Shown here piece by piece: positions 24,365-33,216 of a stretch of DNA of 64,000 nt. The notes under the pieces were generated by a model. That model was given only the letters and a program-made list of their open reading frames with translations, ran no database searches and was not told the origin of the DNA. Both the position numbers and the translations under genes were made by a program. Positions within the stretch are counted from its first letter, which is position 1, and each line of letters begins with the position of its first letter. This DNA is from Thiorhodovibrio frisius (GTDB taxonomy: Bacteria > Pseudomonadota > Gammaproteobacteria > Chromatiales > Chromatiaceae), in the NCBI RefSeq assembly GCF_033954835.1, contig NZ_CP121471.1, forward strand, positions 3,652,501-3,716,500. The letters run 5' to 3'.

Positions 24365-27079
24365 TTAGGGTTTGGCTTTTGGCTTGCGCCCAAGTGTGAC
24401 GGCCTGGGCGGTTGCCGGGTCTTCTGGCCAGTGATGCTTGGGATAGCGTCCGCGCAGTTCCTTGCGCACTTCAGGGTAGCCTTGGCGCCAGAAGCTGGCA
24501 AGGTCTTGGGTGATTTGCAGCGGGCGGCGTGCTGGGGATAACAAATGCAGGGTCACCGCGAGCTGTCCATCAAGCAGGTCCGGGGTCTGGCGGCTGCCGA
24601 ACATTTCCTGCAAGGGGATAGCGAGGATCGGGCCTTGCGCCGAGCTGTAGTCGATGGGATGACTTTTCCCGGCGGGACTGCTCCAGTGCGTTGGCACCAG
24701 GCGATCAAGCGCCTGCTGCTGCGACCAGTCGAGTTGGGCGCGCAATAGCGCACAGAGATCAAGCGCGCGCACCTCGGCCAAGCGCGTTTTGCCGCTCAAC
24801 CAGGGAGTCAGCCACTGCGCCAGAGTGGCTTGCAAGGCGCTGTCGCTGACATCGGGCCAGCCCTGATGGTGGAAGTGGCGGTGCAGCAAAACCATGCGCG
24901 CCTGTAATTGGCGCGCGGCGGGGCACCAGTCCAGGGCGGTGGGAAATTGCTTTTGCACCTGTTCGAGGAGCAAGTCGGCGGCCGCTTGGGTATCCGTGAT
25001 TGGCTGTGCCTGCTCGGACAGGATCAGAACGCCGAGACGCCGCACTTGCCGGGCGGCGACTGCCTCACGCTCGCTGTCCCAGTGCAGCCTGTGCTCCTCT
25101 TCGATGGGGATGAACGCTTGTTCCAGCAGCTCAGCGGCTGCGATAGGCAATGCCAGGCGGATGCGGCTCTCGACCCGTGACAGGCCGGGGCCGATCTCGC
25201 TCGGGGCATCGAGATGGGCAATGACCAGATACTCGGCATCAATCAGCGCATCCTGTTCTGGCAGCCGGGCGCCGCCACCGCCGCTCAGACGGTAGCGGCC
25301 CGAGGTACTGCGTTGTTGCGCGATCCGATCCGGGTAGGCCAGCATCAGCAGAGTGGCTGGGGTGTGCGCGCCAAGGGCTGATTGATCCGTTTGATCGGTT
25401 GTCACGGGTTTGGCTTTGCTGATCAGGCGGCGCAATTGTGCCGCTGCCTGATCAATGGCTTTGAGCCGACGCCGATCCATTGGGGCCGTTCTGGCCGCTC
25501 CAATGTCGCGGTCGCTGGTCTTCTCGCGCCAGTGATTCAGCGCGCGCAAGCGCGGGCCGAGATCGACCGGAGGCGGTCCCTGCTCGCCACGCAGGGCATC
25601 CGGCTCGGACAGTAGGGCGCACAGATCAGCCGCCAGCGCTCGCGCTTCGGGGGCAGCGGCGCACAACATGGCGCCAAGTCGCGGATGCACCGGCAGGCGG
25701 CCCATGGCTCGACCCAGCGCGGTGATGGTGCCAGTGGCCGTGACAGCGCCAAGCCGCTGCAACAGCTCAATGGCGCGCTTCCAGGCTGCAAGCGGTGGTT
25801 CCTCCAGCCAGCGCAGATCCAGCGGGCGGGAGACGCCCCAGGCGGCGAGTTGCAAGGCCAGCGGCGCCAGGTCGGCATTGAGGATTTCGGCAGGGCGCTG
25901 CTCGGGACGTGAGCGTTCTTGCTCGCGTGTCCAGAGCCGATAGCAAACGCCGGGGCCGAGGCGCCCGGCGCGCCCAGCGCGCTGCTCGGCCGAGGCCAGG
26001 CTGATGGGTTCGGTGCGCAAGGCGCTGAGTCCGCTGCCGGGGTCGAAGCGCGGCTTGCGAGTCAGGCCGGTGTCGATCACGACCCCAATGCCGGGAATGG
26101 TCAGACTGGTCTCGGCGATGTCCGTGGTCAGAATGACCCGGCGCGCGCCTTGCGTCCCGCCGCACAGGACGCGATCCTGGGCCTCGGCGGGTAATTGACC
26201 ATGCAGTGGCAGGACCTCGACAGGCTGGCCGTTCATGTCGGGCCGATCAGTCAGATCGAGCACATCCGCTAGGGCGTCCTGACATTGGCGGATTTCGCGC
26301 ACGCCGGGCAGAAACACCAGCAGATCGCCTGTGTTATCGCGCAGCGCTTGGCGCACGCAGGGCGCAACAGCGGCGACTGGGGCGGCACTGGCATGGGCAC
26401 CGGATCGTGCAGCCAGTTGGCCGGTTCTGCCACGCGCGGGTGTCGGCTCGACATAGCGGCGCTCAACCGCATACGCCTGACCCTGTCCCTCGATCACCGG
26501 CGCACCGCCCAACAGTTGCGCCAGCGGTGCAGCCTCAAGCGTGGCTGACATTGCGAGCAGCCGCAGATCGGGGCGCAGATTGTCGATGACATCAAGCGCC
26601 AGAGTCAGAGCCAGGTCAGCGTCGAGATTGCGCTCGTGGAATTCATCGAAAATCAGCAGCCCAACGCCCGCGAGTTCGGGATCGAATTGCAGACGGCGGG
26701 TCAGGATGCCTTCGGTCAGCACCTCAATGCGCGTGCTTGCGCTTGTGGTGCGTTCAAAGCGCACCTGATAACCGATGCTTTGACCCAACGGCTCTTGCAG
26801 CATCGCGGCCATGCGCGCCGCCGTTAGGCGTGCGGCTGCGCGCCTGGGTTCAAGCATCAGAATGCGCTGTCCCGCCAGCCAGGATTCATCGCGCAAGGCC
26901 AGGGGCACGCCGGTGGATTTCCCCGAGCCCGTTGGGGCTTGCACAATGGCATGGCCGTGGCGCAGCGCTTCTCGCAGCGCCGGCACCGCGGCCTGAATGG
27001 GGAGCGCGGCGAGGGGGGATCCACTCGCGGGATCAGCACGCGATCCGCGAGTGGCAGAGTCTGCCAGGTTCAGAAACAA
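24365..27079 (-). CDS. hrpB: ATP-dependent DEAH-box RNA helicase HrpB
   Basis: A 904-residue DEAH/RHA helicase. Motif I APTGSGKST (near residue 50), Ia LEPRRAAARLTAARMA, II LIFDEFHERNLDADLAL (the DEFH variant of HrpB), III LAMSATLEAAPL, V TDIAETSLTIPGIGVVIDTG and VI SAEQRAGRAGRLGPGVCYRL are all present. The HrpB C-terminal domain follows (PLQEMFGSRQTPDLLDGQLA, VTLHLLSPARRPLQITQDL, and the ending RGRYPKHHWPEDPATA). HrpB's biological role in bacteria is poorly defined. Three small genes lie upstream on the same strand at short distances, probably one operon. Confidence 0.95.
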   Translation of the reverse strand: MFLNLADSATRGSRADPASGSPLAALPIQAAVPALREALRHGHAIVQAPTGSGKSTGVPLALRDESWLAGQRILMLEPRRAAARLTAARMAAMLQEPLGQSIGYQVRFERTTSASTRIEVLTEGILTRRLQFDPELAGVGLLIFDEFHERNLDADLALTLALDVIDNLRPDLRLLAMSATLEAAPLAQLLGGAPVIEGQGQAYAVERRYVEPTPARGRTGQLAARSGAHASAAPVAAVAPCVRQALRDNTGDLLVFLPGVREIRQCQDALADVLDLTDRPDMNGQPVEVLPLHGQLPAEAQDRVLCGGTQGARRVILTTDIAETSLTIPGIGVVIDTGLTRKPRFDPGSGLSALRTEPISLASAEQRAGRAGRLGPGVCYRLWTREQERSRPEQRPAEILNADLAPLALQLAAWGVSRPLDLRWLEEPPLAAWKRAIELLQRLGAVTATGTITALGRAMGRLPVHPRLGAMLCAAAPEARALAADLCALLSEPDALRGEQGPPPVDLGPRLRALNHWREKTSDRDIGAARTAPMDRRRLKAIDQAAAQLRRLISKAKPVTTDQTDQSALGAHTPATLLMLAYPDRIAQQRSTSGRYRLSGGGGARLPEQDALIDAEYLVIAHLDAPSEIGPGLSRVESRIRLALPIAAAELLEQAFIPIEEEHRLHWDSEREAVAARQVRRLGVLILSEQAQPITDTQAAADLLLEQVQKQFPTALDWCPAARQLQARMVLLHRHFHHQGWPDVSDSALQATLAQWLTPWLSGKTRLAEVRALDLCALLRAQLDWSQQQALDRLVPTHWSSPAGKSHPIDYSSAQGPILAIPLQEMFGSRQTPDLLDGQLAVTLHLLSPARRPLQITQDLASFWRQGYPEVRKELRGRYPKHHWPEDPATAQAVTLGRKPKAKP

Positions 27080-27090
27080 GCTTTGGCCGA

Positions 27091-27282
27091 CTATTCGGCG
27101 GCGGCTTCTTCAGCCGGTGCCGCGGGTGCCTTCGACTTAGGTGCGGTGATCAGCCCCTCGGCGAGCAGCACGGCGGCTTTGTCATCGCCATTGACCGAGC
27201 GCTTGCGCGCGTCCGTGACCGCATAGCGCCCGGAAGGCTTCTGGTAGATCCGGTGTTCCTTGGTGCGTTTGATTTCTTTCAT
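27091..27282 (-). CDS. Small conserved protein (63 aa) upstream of hrpB
   Basis: MKEIKRTKEHRIYQKPSGRY then AVTDARKRSVNGDDKAAVLL and an Ala/Pro/Glu-rich tail. The N-terminus looks like a small folded beta unit (RIYQKPSGRYAV). It ends 11 bp before hrpB, so it is probably co-transcribed. I do not recognise a named family. Confidence 0.65.
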   Translation of the reverse strand: MKEIKRTKEHRIYQKPSGRYAVTDARKRSVNGDDKAAVLLAEGLITAPKSKAPAAPAEEAAAE

Positions 27283-27328
27283 TGGTGTTGAATGCGACCC
27301 AAATGGTCAATCAGGGGAAAAGATGGCC

Positions 27329-27634
27329 TTAATCGTCGGAGATCGGGCGTTCTTCGCGCGGTGCGACCTTGCGCTGCACATCCACCTGTACCTTGCTGAA
27401 CAGGGCGGCAATGGCGCCGAGTGCTGCAAGAAAGGGGGCGAGCAATGTTAAGGCACCACCGACCGCGACGCCGACGGTCAGGGGAATATCCATCAGCTGC
27501 GGGCCATCACCCTTGCGCACCACCAAACGCCGGACGTTACCCTCGGCGATGGCGGTCTTAAGAAATTCGATCAGGTCATGGCCGGCAAGGGTGACGCGTT
27601 CGGTGATGTTACGATTGCAGTGGTGATTAGGCAT
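27329..27634 (-). CDS. DUF4342-domain membrane protein
   Basis: A 101-residue protein starting MPNHHCNRNITERVTLAGHD. LIEFLKTAIAEGNVRRLVVR resembles the DUF4342 core (short helix then beta strand), followed by a hydrophobic segment (LTVGVAVGGALTLLAPFLAA). In-frame sequence continues upstream to 28084 without homology; the ATG at 27634 is chosen by domain start. It lies 46 bp upstream of the 63-aa gene. Confidence 0.7.
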   Translation of the reverse strand: MPNHHCNRNITERVTLAGHDLIEFLKTAIAEGNVRRLVVRKGDGPQLMDIPLTVGVAVGGALTLLAPFLAALGAIAALFSKVQVDVQRKVAPREERPISDD

Positions 27635-27770
27635 GATCCTTAGCACGCAGGCGACCTGCGGCGATGTCCTAGCTGTAAAACGGCTGCAGCGAACCGCGAA
27701 GTATAGAATCAAAGGGTCATTCGTCCCGGATGCCTCCTGACGATTCTGATCACATGGGGGAACCCGCCGA

Positions 27771-28196
27771 TTATCCGGAGGACAAGCGCATCCGCCGTCG
27801 AAAAAAAGCGGCGTTTGGATGCTGCGGCCGCGCCGCCATCGCCTCCATATGGCGCTTCTGCGCCATTTTTTGCTTGCGAATGCGCTGACGACAGGTGCGA
27901 CAGCGCACCGCGAATGAATCGATGTGTCCCTTGGCGACTTCGTACCACCATTTCTGCTGCTGAGCCGCCCAAGTCTCGGTCGCGCCACAATCACGGCAAA
28001 TGAAACGTCGATCAACGTAATAGTCGGGAAGCAACCCATAGGTGTTGTTGTGGCTGAGCTCGCCATGGTCGGCTGGAACCGCACCTAGCGGTCTCTCACC
28101 CAACCGCGCCCTGGGCTTCAAGCGACTCTGCAATTTCATCGCCCGGAGGCCGCGTTTTGCCTTGATCTCGGCGCGGCGCTGCCGATTACTTTTCAT
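27771..28196 (-). CDS. Zinc-ribbon protein
   Basis: A 141-residue basic protein. LPDYYVDRRFICRDCGATET and WAAQQQKWWYEVAKG are the core of the probable zinc-ribbon domain family (PF13451-like), with CRDC and a second pair CRTC. The start MKSNRQRRAEIKAKR at 28196 fits; longer in-frame starts (28247) add unrelated residues. Binding to nucleic acid or rRNA is possible given the basic ends, but this is inference. Confidence 0.75.
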   Translation of the reverse strand: MKSNRQRRAEIKAKRGLRAMKLQSRLKPRARLGERPLGAVPADHGELSHNNTYGLLPDYYVDRRFICRDCGATETWAAQQQKWWYEVAKGHIDSFAVRCRTCRQRIRKQKMAQKRHMEAMAARPQHPNAAFFRRRMRLSSG

Positions 28197-28422
28197 GCGA
28201 TCTTTCCCTCCAAACGACCGAACCGATATTCTCGCACGCCGAGGCAAGACAACGCGCGGGTGCGGAGAGAGACACGACGACGCATCCCTCGGATGTGCGA
28301 CCTTGGTGCAACACAGAAAGTAACATGATCCCAGAGCCCGAGCCCTTCGCAGAAGATTGGATTAACGCGGGGAATTCCCATGACATTGACCGCATTCTCA
28401 ACCATTATTCTGACAGGCTGAT

Positions 28423-28569
28423 CTGAAGCTGGCGCTGGCCTGGGTGGAACGCTGTCAGGGATGCGGCCAGACGCCGGTCCGCGCGGTCTGCGATACCTGC
28501 GAGCGCGCCCATGGGTGGGAAGACATCGGCGTGATGCGGGTGGTTTGGGATGAACCGGTCAATGGCTGA
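28423..28569 (+). pseudogene. Fragment with a zinc-finger-like segment
   Basis: Between a TGA and the TGA at 28567-28569 the frame reads LKLALAWVERCQGCGQTPVR and AVCDTCERAHGWEDIGVMRV. The C-x2-C...C-x2-C arrangement looks like a zinc knuckle, but there is no start codon at a sensible place. Probably the 3' end of a lost gene. Confidence 0.35.
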
Positions 28570-28836
28570 TCATTCCTTTACTATCTGCTACCGCCAGACC
28601 TGGCACGACGGCTTCGGCGCGCGCGACTGGAAGCTTGCCAGCACGCTTTGGGGCGCTCAGTGCTGCGAGAGCGGCTCATCGCGCGGTTCTTCGCGCTCGA
28701 TCGAGCGGGAGCTGCACAGGCGGTGGCGCATTTCCGCGCCCAAGGGCTCGGCTTGGGTGAGATGTTGGCAGTAGAAGGGCTGTTGGGGCTGCCCCATATC
28801 GCGCTGTCAGCGTTGCGATCCACTCGCTGGTGGTGA
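28562..28836 (+). pseudogene. Frame-shifted small gene
   Basis: An ATG at 28562, overlapping the previous stop, gives MADHSFTICYRQTWHDGFGA then RDWKLASTLWG. From about 28630 the sensible frame shifts to LGRSVLRERLIARFFALDRA and GLGEMLAVEGLLGLPHIALS, ending at 28836. The two halves look like one short protein broken by an indel. No family recognised. Confidence 0.35.
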
Positions 28837-29346
28837 GACATGAACGCGGTCACCCACCTTAATGAGGCCCGCTGCGCGAACGCGAAGACAGTGGCCGGAC
28901 TGCCGACCCAATGCCTTCGCCGTTCCCGGCCCAGAGATGCGGTCGAGATAGCCGCATGGCGGGCGGACCCGATGCCAGTCAAACAGGGCATCGCCGATGC
29001 GTATCTCCCGGTTGCGCAGTTCAGTTCGCGCCAACCCAGACACGACCAGATTTCGCCGGTGCTGGCCGGCATCAAGCGCTAGCCCATGCCGGAGCTGTGC
29101 CCGAACAAGATCCTCGGCGCAGATTAGCGTGACCTGACACCCATCGGTCAGCCGCCAAAACCCACGGCCCAGCGCGTATCGATCATCAGCAAGTCCCGCG
29201 TCAACCAGGGCAAATGCCTGATCACAGGAACGCATCGGCGCGCCTGCTTGGTCGGCAACAAAGATCGCCAACAGCCTCCCCTCTCGGCTAGGCTCCCGAC
29301 GCAACCGACGGCGCAGAGTCAGCATCCAAGGCTGCAAGCTGGGCAC
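28807..29346 (-). CDS. MOSC-domain protein
   Basis: A 179-residue protein whose core follows the MOSC pattern: LADDRYALGRGFWRLTDGCQ (the DRYA.G.G.W motif), VTLICAEDLVRAQ, then LALDAGQHRRNLVVSGLART (RRNLVVSG), and FDWHRVRPPCGYLDRISGPG with a conserved Cys. MOSC domains, as in molybdenum cofactor sulfurase and YiiM, handle sulfur transfer or molybdopterin-dependent reduction. It is a single gene here, with no molybdenum genes nearby. Confidence 0.85.
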   Translation of the reverse strand: MPSLQPWMLTLRRRLRREPSREGRLLAIFVADQAGAPMRSCDQAFALVDAGLADDRYALGRGFWRLTDGCQVTLICAEDLVRAQLRHGLALDAGQHRRNLVVSGLARTELRNREIRIGDALFDWHRVRPPCGYLDRISGPGTAKALGRQSGHCLRVRAAGLIKVGDRVHVSPPASGSQR

Positions 29347-29499
29347 AGCATCCTCACTTTAGAAAACACCAAAACAGGCGAAGATCAAACGTCTCTTGCG
29401 CGCAGGGAGCCCGGCCCGAGCAATGAGCTGCATTCGGCAAGAGCGGACGTGAAGCGCGGCGCTTTCAACGGCAGGTCAACCCGCCCCAGCCTGCTCACC

Positions 29500-30957
29500 T
29501 CAGAAGAAAGTTCTACGCTTAGGTTTCGCGGACCTGTCACCTTCGACCAGCGGACGGCGCGGCTCTGATGCCGGGAAGGTCGCCGGGCGATCCTGCTCCA
29601 ACGCGGGTGCGGGCGCGTCGCTATCTCGCATGGCGTCGTGGAGTTTGCTCCGAAGCTGCGGGATGAGCTCGTTCGTCAGTTCGTCAAGATGCTCGCGCTT
29701 GTGCCAACTCATCTTCTCGAACGACTGGAGGCCGCTCTTTTCAGCAATCTCGCGGGCGCGTGGGCTGATCTCTTCCCACATCATGCGCAAGTCATCGGCC
29801 CGGTCGCGCACCAGCAACTCTTGATCGTGCAGATGTTCAAAGATCTGGTCGAAGCGAGAAATCAGACGCCGTTTGGTCCGCCGGAGAATAATGTACTCGA
29901 TCAAACTGAAAGCTAGGACTGCGGCCAATCCAATCCCTGGCAACGCCACAACCATGCCCGTGCCAACGGCGGCAGCGCCCAGCCCGCCAAAGAGCAGGAG
30001 CAAGAAACCTCGCCAGCGCGCGCGGATCGATTTGAACTTGTCGGCAGCCTTGTTGATCACCATCGCGTGCAACCGGAGCCGCTCGGCATATGCCTGGATC
30101 TGTGTGATCTGGTTATCCATCCGCCGGGTCGGTGCACGGCGTAACTCACCGATCAGATCATTGCGCGCCTTCTCAAAGTCCTCCATCGGCAGGCGCGACT
30201 TCGGCTTGTCGGGCAGCGGTATGAAGGTGTTATAGATCATCGGCAAGTCTTTGCGCGGGATAACCTTGCCGAGGTTCCAGCAGAGGGCACCATAGGCCCG
30301 CGCGAAGTCGTGCAAGCTCTGGAACTGATCCACCTTATTCAAGATGATCAACATCTTATGGTCGATGCCTGCCAAGGACTCGCGGAAGACTTGAAGTGTT
30401 TCGCCCGTCGTCCCTGGCTTATCGGGATCGAAGAAGACCATCACAAGGTCGGCGCGTTCGGCGAACCAACGCACCACACCGGGGAAGTCAAAACCACGCC
30501 CGTTCTCGGCTTTAGCCTCATCGATCATGCCCGGGCTGTCGATCAGCGTCACCCTTTGCAAGAGTTCAGCGGGGCGCAGCTTGAGGCGCACATGCGAGAC
30601 CAATTGGTCACCAAAGTACCGGAGCCCCTCATAGGGCAAGTCCGGATTGCTAACGACAGCAGGCCCATCTCGCTCGGTCGCGGTTGCACCATGAGTGATG
30701 ATCGTGAACCCGTCATCCGTGGGAGCAACCCCAGTGTTCTGAACATTGTCGCCCAAGAGATGGTTCACAAAAGTGGACTTCCCCGACGAGTGATTGCCCA
30801 AGAGCAAGACCTGCGCCGGCCGACGCAACTCGCCGACAGTGGGCGGACGTCGGAACATAAACTGTTTTGCCAGCGCAGCGAGAGGGTCCTCGTAGTAGTC
30901 GCGGATCTGGTTCGCGAATTCTTCCATCACGTGTTGCAAAGGACGTCCTCTTTTCAT
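29500..30957 (-). CDS. Dynamin/EHD-like membrane GTPase
   Basis: A 485-residue protein. G1 is LLGNHSSGKSTFVNHLLG (near residue 52), a G2-like Thr lies in NTGVAPTDDGFTII, G3 is LIDSPGMID and G4 is ILNKVDQFQ. The G-domain is preceded by an EHD-like helix (DPLAALAKQFMFRRPPTVGE). A hydrophobic pair of helices (FLLLLFGGLGAAAVGTGMVV, ALPGIGLAAVLAFSLIEYII) follows near residue 320, then a coiled tail. Bacterial dynamin-like proteins remodel or protect membranes, some in phage defence. Start at 30957; 30927 is also possible. It lies just beyond the end of the cassette array. Confidence 0.85.
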   Translation of the reverse strand: MKRGRPLQHVMEEFANQIRDYYEDPLAALAKQFMFRRPPTVGELRRPAQVLLLGNHSSGKSTFVNHLLGDNVQNTGVAPTDDGFTIITHGATATERDGPAVVSNPDLPYEGLRYFGDQLVSHVRLKLRPAELLQRVTLIDSPGMIDEAKAENGRGFDFPGVVRWFAERADLVMVFFDPDKPGTTGETLQVFRESLAGIDHKMLIILNKVDQFQSLHDFARAYGALCWNLGKVIPRKDLPMIYNTFIPLPDKPKSRLPMEDFEKARNDLIGELRRAPTRRMDNQITQIQAYAERLRLHAMVINKAADKFKSIRARWRGFLLLLFGGLGAAAVGTGMVVALPGIGLAAVLAFSLIEYIILRRTKRRLISRFDQIFEHLHDQELLVRDRADDLRMMWEEISPRAREIAEKSGLQSFEKMSWHKREHLDELTNELIPQLRSKLHDAMRDSDAPAPALEQDRPATFPASEPRRPLVEGDRSAKPKRRTFF

Positions 30958-30996
30958 CTACTCGATGAGGGATAGGAAAGCCAAGCCAATCCAGAA

Positions 30997-31055
30997 GGCT
31001 AGGTGGCGCTTCAGCCGCGCGTCTTTATGCGTCGACTGAAGTATCTTTGTTATGT
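30997..31055 (-). repeat. attC-like site, terminal end of minus-strand cassette array
   Basis: Read on the minus strand: ACATAAC (R''-like) directly after the GFA stop, then CTTCAGTCGACGC and GCGCGGCTGAAG as complementary arms (31009-31041). The expected R' is decayed (CCTAGCC where GTTAGCC would fit). The strong stem and position support a cassette end with a degraded outer core. Confidence 0.55.
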
Positions 31056-31065
31056 GGTTTTATGC

Positions 31066-31470
31066 TTATGACGGCAAAGCCTCTATCATCGGTAATTTAT
31101 GAATATCTTTGTCCCAATTTGCTTTGCTGGCAATAAAAATATGCGCTGTAGGAGTGATGGATATATCACAATCAAGGCTTCCAGCAGGGACCACCAAAAG
31201 CTCACCTCCCATTTGAATATTTGGAAGTGCGGATCCACAGATTGAGCAAAGAGATCTGGTGTGTTGACTTGAAGGCAAAGTAAAATTTGTGACTTTATCC
31301 TCTCCTGATACCCATTTCACCTTGGCAGTAGAAGAAAAAAGATTGGCCCCATGAGCCGAGCCTGTATCTTTTCGACACCCACTACAATGACAAAGATAGA
31401 AATTATCAAAATCGCCTTCTATTCCGAAAGAGACTTCTCCACAAAGGCATGATCCTGTCTTTATGCTCAT
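31066..31470 (-). CDS. GFA/CENP-V-family protein
   Basis: A 134-residue protein with the GFA zinc pattern: GSCLCGEVSFGIEG (CxC), YLCHCSGCRKDTGSAHGANL (CxxCxxC) and SLCSICGSALPN (CxxCG). The family was named for glutathione-dependent formaldehyde activation; many members have unknown roles. Codon use is AT-rich. It is the last gene of the minus-strand cassette array, flanked by attC-like sites. Confidence 0.9.
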   Translation of the reverse strand: MSIKTGSCLCGEVSFGIEGDFDNFYLCHCSGCRKDTGSAHGANLFSSTAKVKWVSGEDKVTNFTLPSSQHTRSLCSICGSALPNIQMGGELLVVPAGSLDCDISITPTAHIFIASKANWDKDIHKLPMIEALPS

Positions 31471-31511
31471 ACAGTTAACTCCTCATGATTGCGAATGATG
31501 TAGCCATGCGC

Positions 31512-31583
31512 ACATAACGCCAAGCTCAGCCGAGCTGGTTGAGCGAGAGCTAATCCGGCTTCGGTTGGAGCAGTTCGTTAGGC
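31512..31583 (-). repeat. attC-like integron recombination site
   Basis: On the minus strand the site runs from GCCTAAC (31583-31577, perfect RYYYAAC) to GTTATGT (31518-31512, one mismatch from GTTRRRY), 72 bp. Complementary arms lie inside (GAAGCCGGATTAGC with GCTCGGCTGAGC, imperfect). The GFA cassette starts 42 bp after its R' core. Confidence 0.7.
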
Positions 31584-31628
31584 GAATTTAACGAAGTCTG
31601 TCCCGGATTTCCAGCGTGATCCGTTTGA

Positions 31629-31700
31629 TTCTAACGCCTAGCTTCAGCCGACCGTAACCCAAAGCGAAGGGACGGGTTTAGGCTCGGCTGCAAACGCATA
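31629..31700 (-). repeat. attC-like site with decayed R'' end
   Basis: On the minus strand GCAGCCGA and TCGGCTGA(A)GC form arms, followed by GCGTTAGAAT, whose GTTAGAA is one mismatch from GTTRRRY. The R'' side (GAATATGCG) does not match. Between its R' and the next R'' there are only about 45 bp, which would make a tiny cassette without a gene. Confidence 0.5.
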
Positions 31701-31730
31701 TTCGGTGACATTTGGCTCATGGATCTAGCC

Positions 31731-32126
31731 TCAATCATGTGGCCCTATGACTATTCCCTGACTCCAATAGCTTTTTGGCTCGCTACCTTTAGGGAAGTCA
31801 TGGCAAAGACTTTTCCGTTCTGACGACAACCCGAGAAGTGCTGTTACAGTAGTACCGCCATCTGACAATAGCTGATACGCCTCTGCCGGGGTTATTGGGA
31901 GAACCGCCCAGTATTGTGGGTCTTCGCCATCCTTCCAATCGATAGTTTCAGTGAATACCCACAAAAACTGCTGAGAGCATTTCTTGCAAGATCGAACCTT
32001 GATCATGAAATGTGATTCGTCAATTAGCTCAATCTCGCTTTTCAGATGCTTAACTGCTTCCCATGCTTCGTCAGCTACTTTAGGCCAGCAGGTGTTACAG
32101 CCAAAATCGTTAGATGCTGTGTTCAC
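31731..32126 (-). CDS. Cassette-encoded hypothetical protein (131 aa)
   Basis: MNTASNDFGCNTCWPKVADE, then SCKKCSQQFLWVFTETIDWK and YWAVLPITPAEAYQLLSDGG. Two CxxC pairs (GCNTC and SCKKC) suggest a zinc ribbon. The product is soluble, moderately acidic, and of unknown family. The codon use is less GC-rich than the chromosome. It lies between cassette junctions. Confidence 0.7.
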   Translation of the reverse strand: MNTASNDFGCNTCWPKVADEAWEAVKHLKSEIELIDESHFMIKVRSCKKCSQQFLWVFTETIDWKDGEDPQYWAVLPITPAEAYQLLSDGGTTVTALLGLSSERKSLCHDFPKGSEPKSYWSQGIVIGPHD

Positions 32127-32215
32127 GAGAATCCTCCCTTATCACCCAAGGTTCTCGGTCGGCGGCGGCGGCCGGAAGCCCGAAGCGCTGAAGGCAGTCC
32201 GACAGCGCCGGATTG

Positions 32216-32914
32216 CTAACTGACATACTCTACCACCAAGGCTGCGTGGTCGGTGGCCTTAGCTTCCCTTGGCTTATGGTCGTAGTACACCCGCTCGATC
32301 AAGGCGTCGCCCTCTGTGCTGGAAAATACATGATCAATTCTGAAGCCATTGCCGTGATTGCTGTACCAAGAAAACTCCCGGGTGGCCGGATTGCGATTGC
32401 GCCATGAATCGACAACCCCAGACTCTGAGAGCGCCTTGAATTCCGTCGTGCAGAAGAAGGTTGCACCTTCCTCGTCTTGGAAATGAAGGCCAGTATTGAA
32501 ATCCCCGACGATGAAATATGCTGCTTCAGTGGGCAGATGGCAACCTTTCGCCAAGAAATCAAACAGACCCACTTTGGCCTTGTTTTGTGAGAAATACACT
32601 CCATACACAGAAATGCCATCAAAGTGCGCAGATATGAGCCGATGCCGATCTTGAGCGGGAAGTGCGGGGTACGTACGAGCTACGAATGGCTGTCGAGAAA
32701 AGATGCAGACCGTGTTCTCTTTCGGAGCGATTGACGCTCCCGCGAAATAGCGGTATCCATCTGCAGCCAGGCCAAAACGAAGAGCCTCTGCGTTTGAATT
32801 TTCTCTGAACTCAGTGAGGACGATTGCGTCGGCATCTTGAGATTGCAGGTAGTTCAGTATTCCTGGAATACGCTTTCCTCCACCGTGCTGAATGTTCAGA
32901 GTGACAATCTTCAT
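32216..32914 (-). CDS. Endonuclease/exonuclease/phosphatase (EEP) family protein, cassette 1
   Basis: A 232-residue EEP fold: MKIVTLNIQHGGGKRIPGIL (catalytic Asn of motif I), DADAIVLTEFREN (Glu), FIVGDFNTGLHFQDEEG (GDFN) and FRIDHVFSST (RIDH), then ATDHAALVVEYVS (DH). All catalytic positions are intact, so a Mg-dependent nuclease or phosphoesterase is likely. No signal peptide. The gene is mildly AT-rich. Confidence 0.88.
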   Translation of the reverse strand: MKIVTLNIQHGGGKRIPGILNYLQSQDADAIVLTEFRENSNAEALRFGLAADGYRYFAGASIAPKENTVCIFSRQPFVARTYPALPAQDRHRLISAHFDGISVYGVYFSQNKAKVGLFDFLAKGCHLPTEAAYFIVGDFNTGLHFQDEEGATFFCTTEFKALSESGVVDSWRNRNPATREFSWYSNHGNGFRIDHVFSSTEGDALIERVYYDHKPREAKATDHAALVVEYVS

Positions 32915-33028
32915 ATTTCAGCTAACCCATATTTGAAATTTTGGCCGCCAGAATTGCTCTACATCATTGTTTCTTTATTTTTACAAGAAAAATTTATCCG
33001 CCAGAACAGATGCTTAAAAATTGTGACT

Positions 33029-33151
33029 CAAATGTAGTGCCATAATCTTCGGGGACCCATTGACATCATGACTTCGTTCATGCCCACTGCTTGGCACAGA
33101 TCGCGGCGAGTACGACTCGCAGAGGGAGAAATCACAAATGTAGTGCCATAA
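33029..33151. repeat. 17-bp direct repeat pair
   Basis: CAAATGTAGTGCCATAA occurs at 33029-33045 and again at 33135-33151, perfectly, 106 bp apart. Between them lies non-coding sequence with the inverted tract CGAGTACGACTCG. The whole stretch 32915-33216 has no gene; it would be a non-coding cassette or a small mobile remnant inside one. Confidence 0.75.
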
Positions 33152-33216
33152 CGGACATCTGTTTACGACCATCTTACTGATTAAAAAGGAGATTTAATCC
33201 GTGTATGTCAAACTTT

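Noticed and set aside
32127-32215. Additional attC site between the first EEP gene and the 131-aa gene
   Set aside because: The spacer is GC-rich and has inverted segments, but neither end matches RYYYAAC or GTTRRRY well enough.
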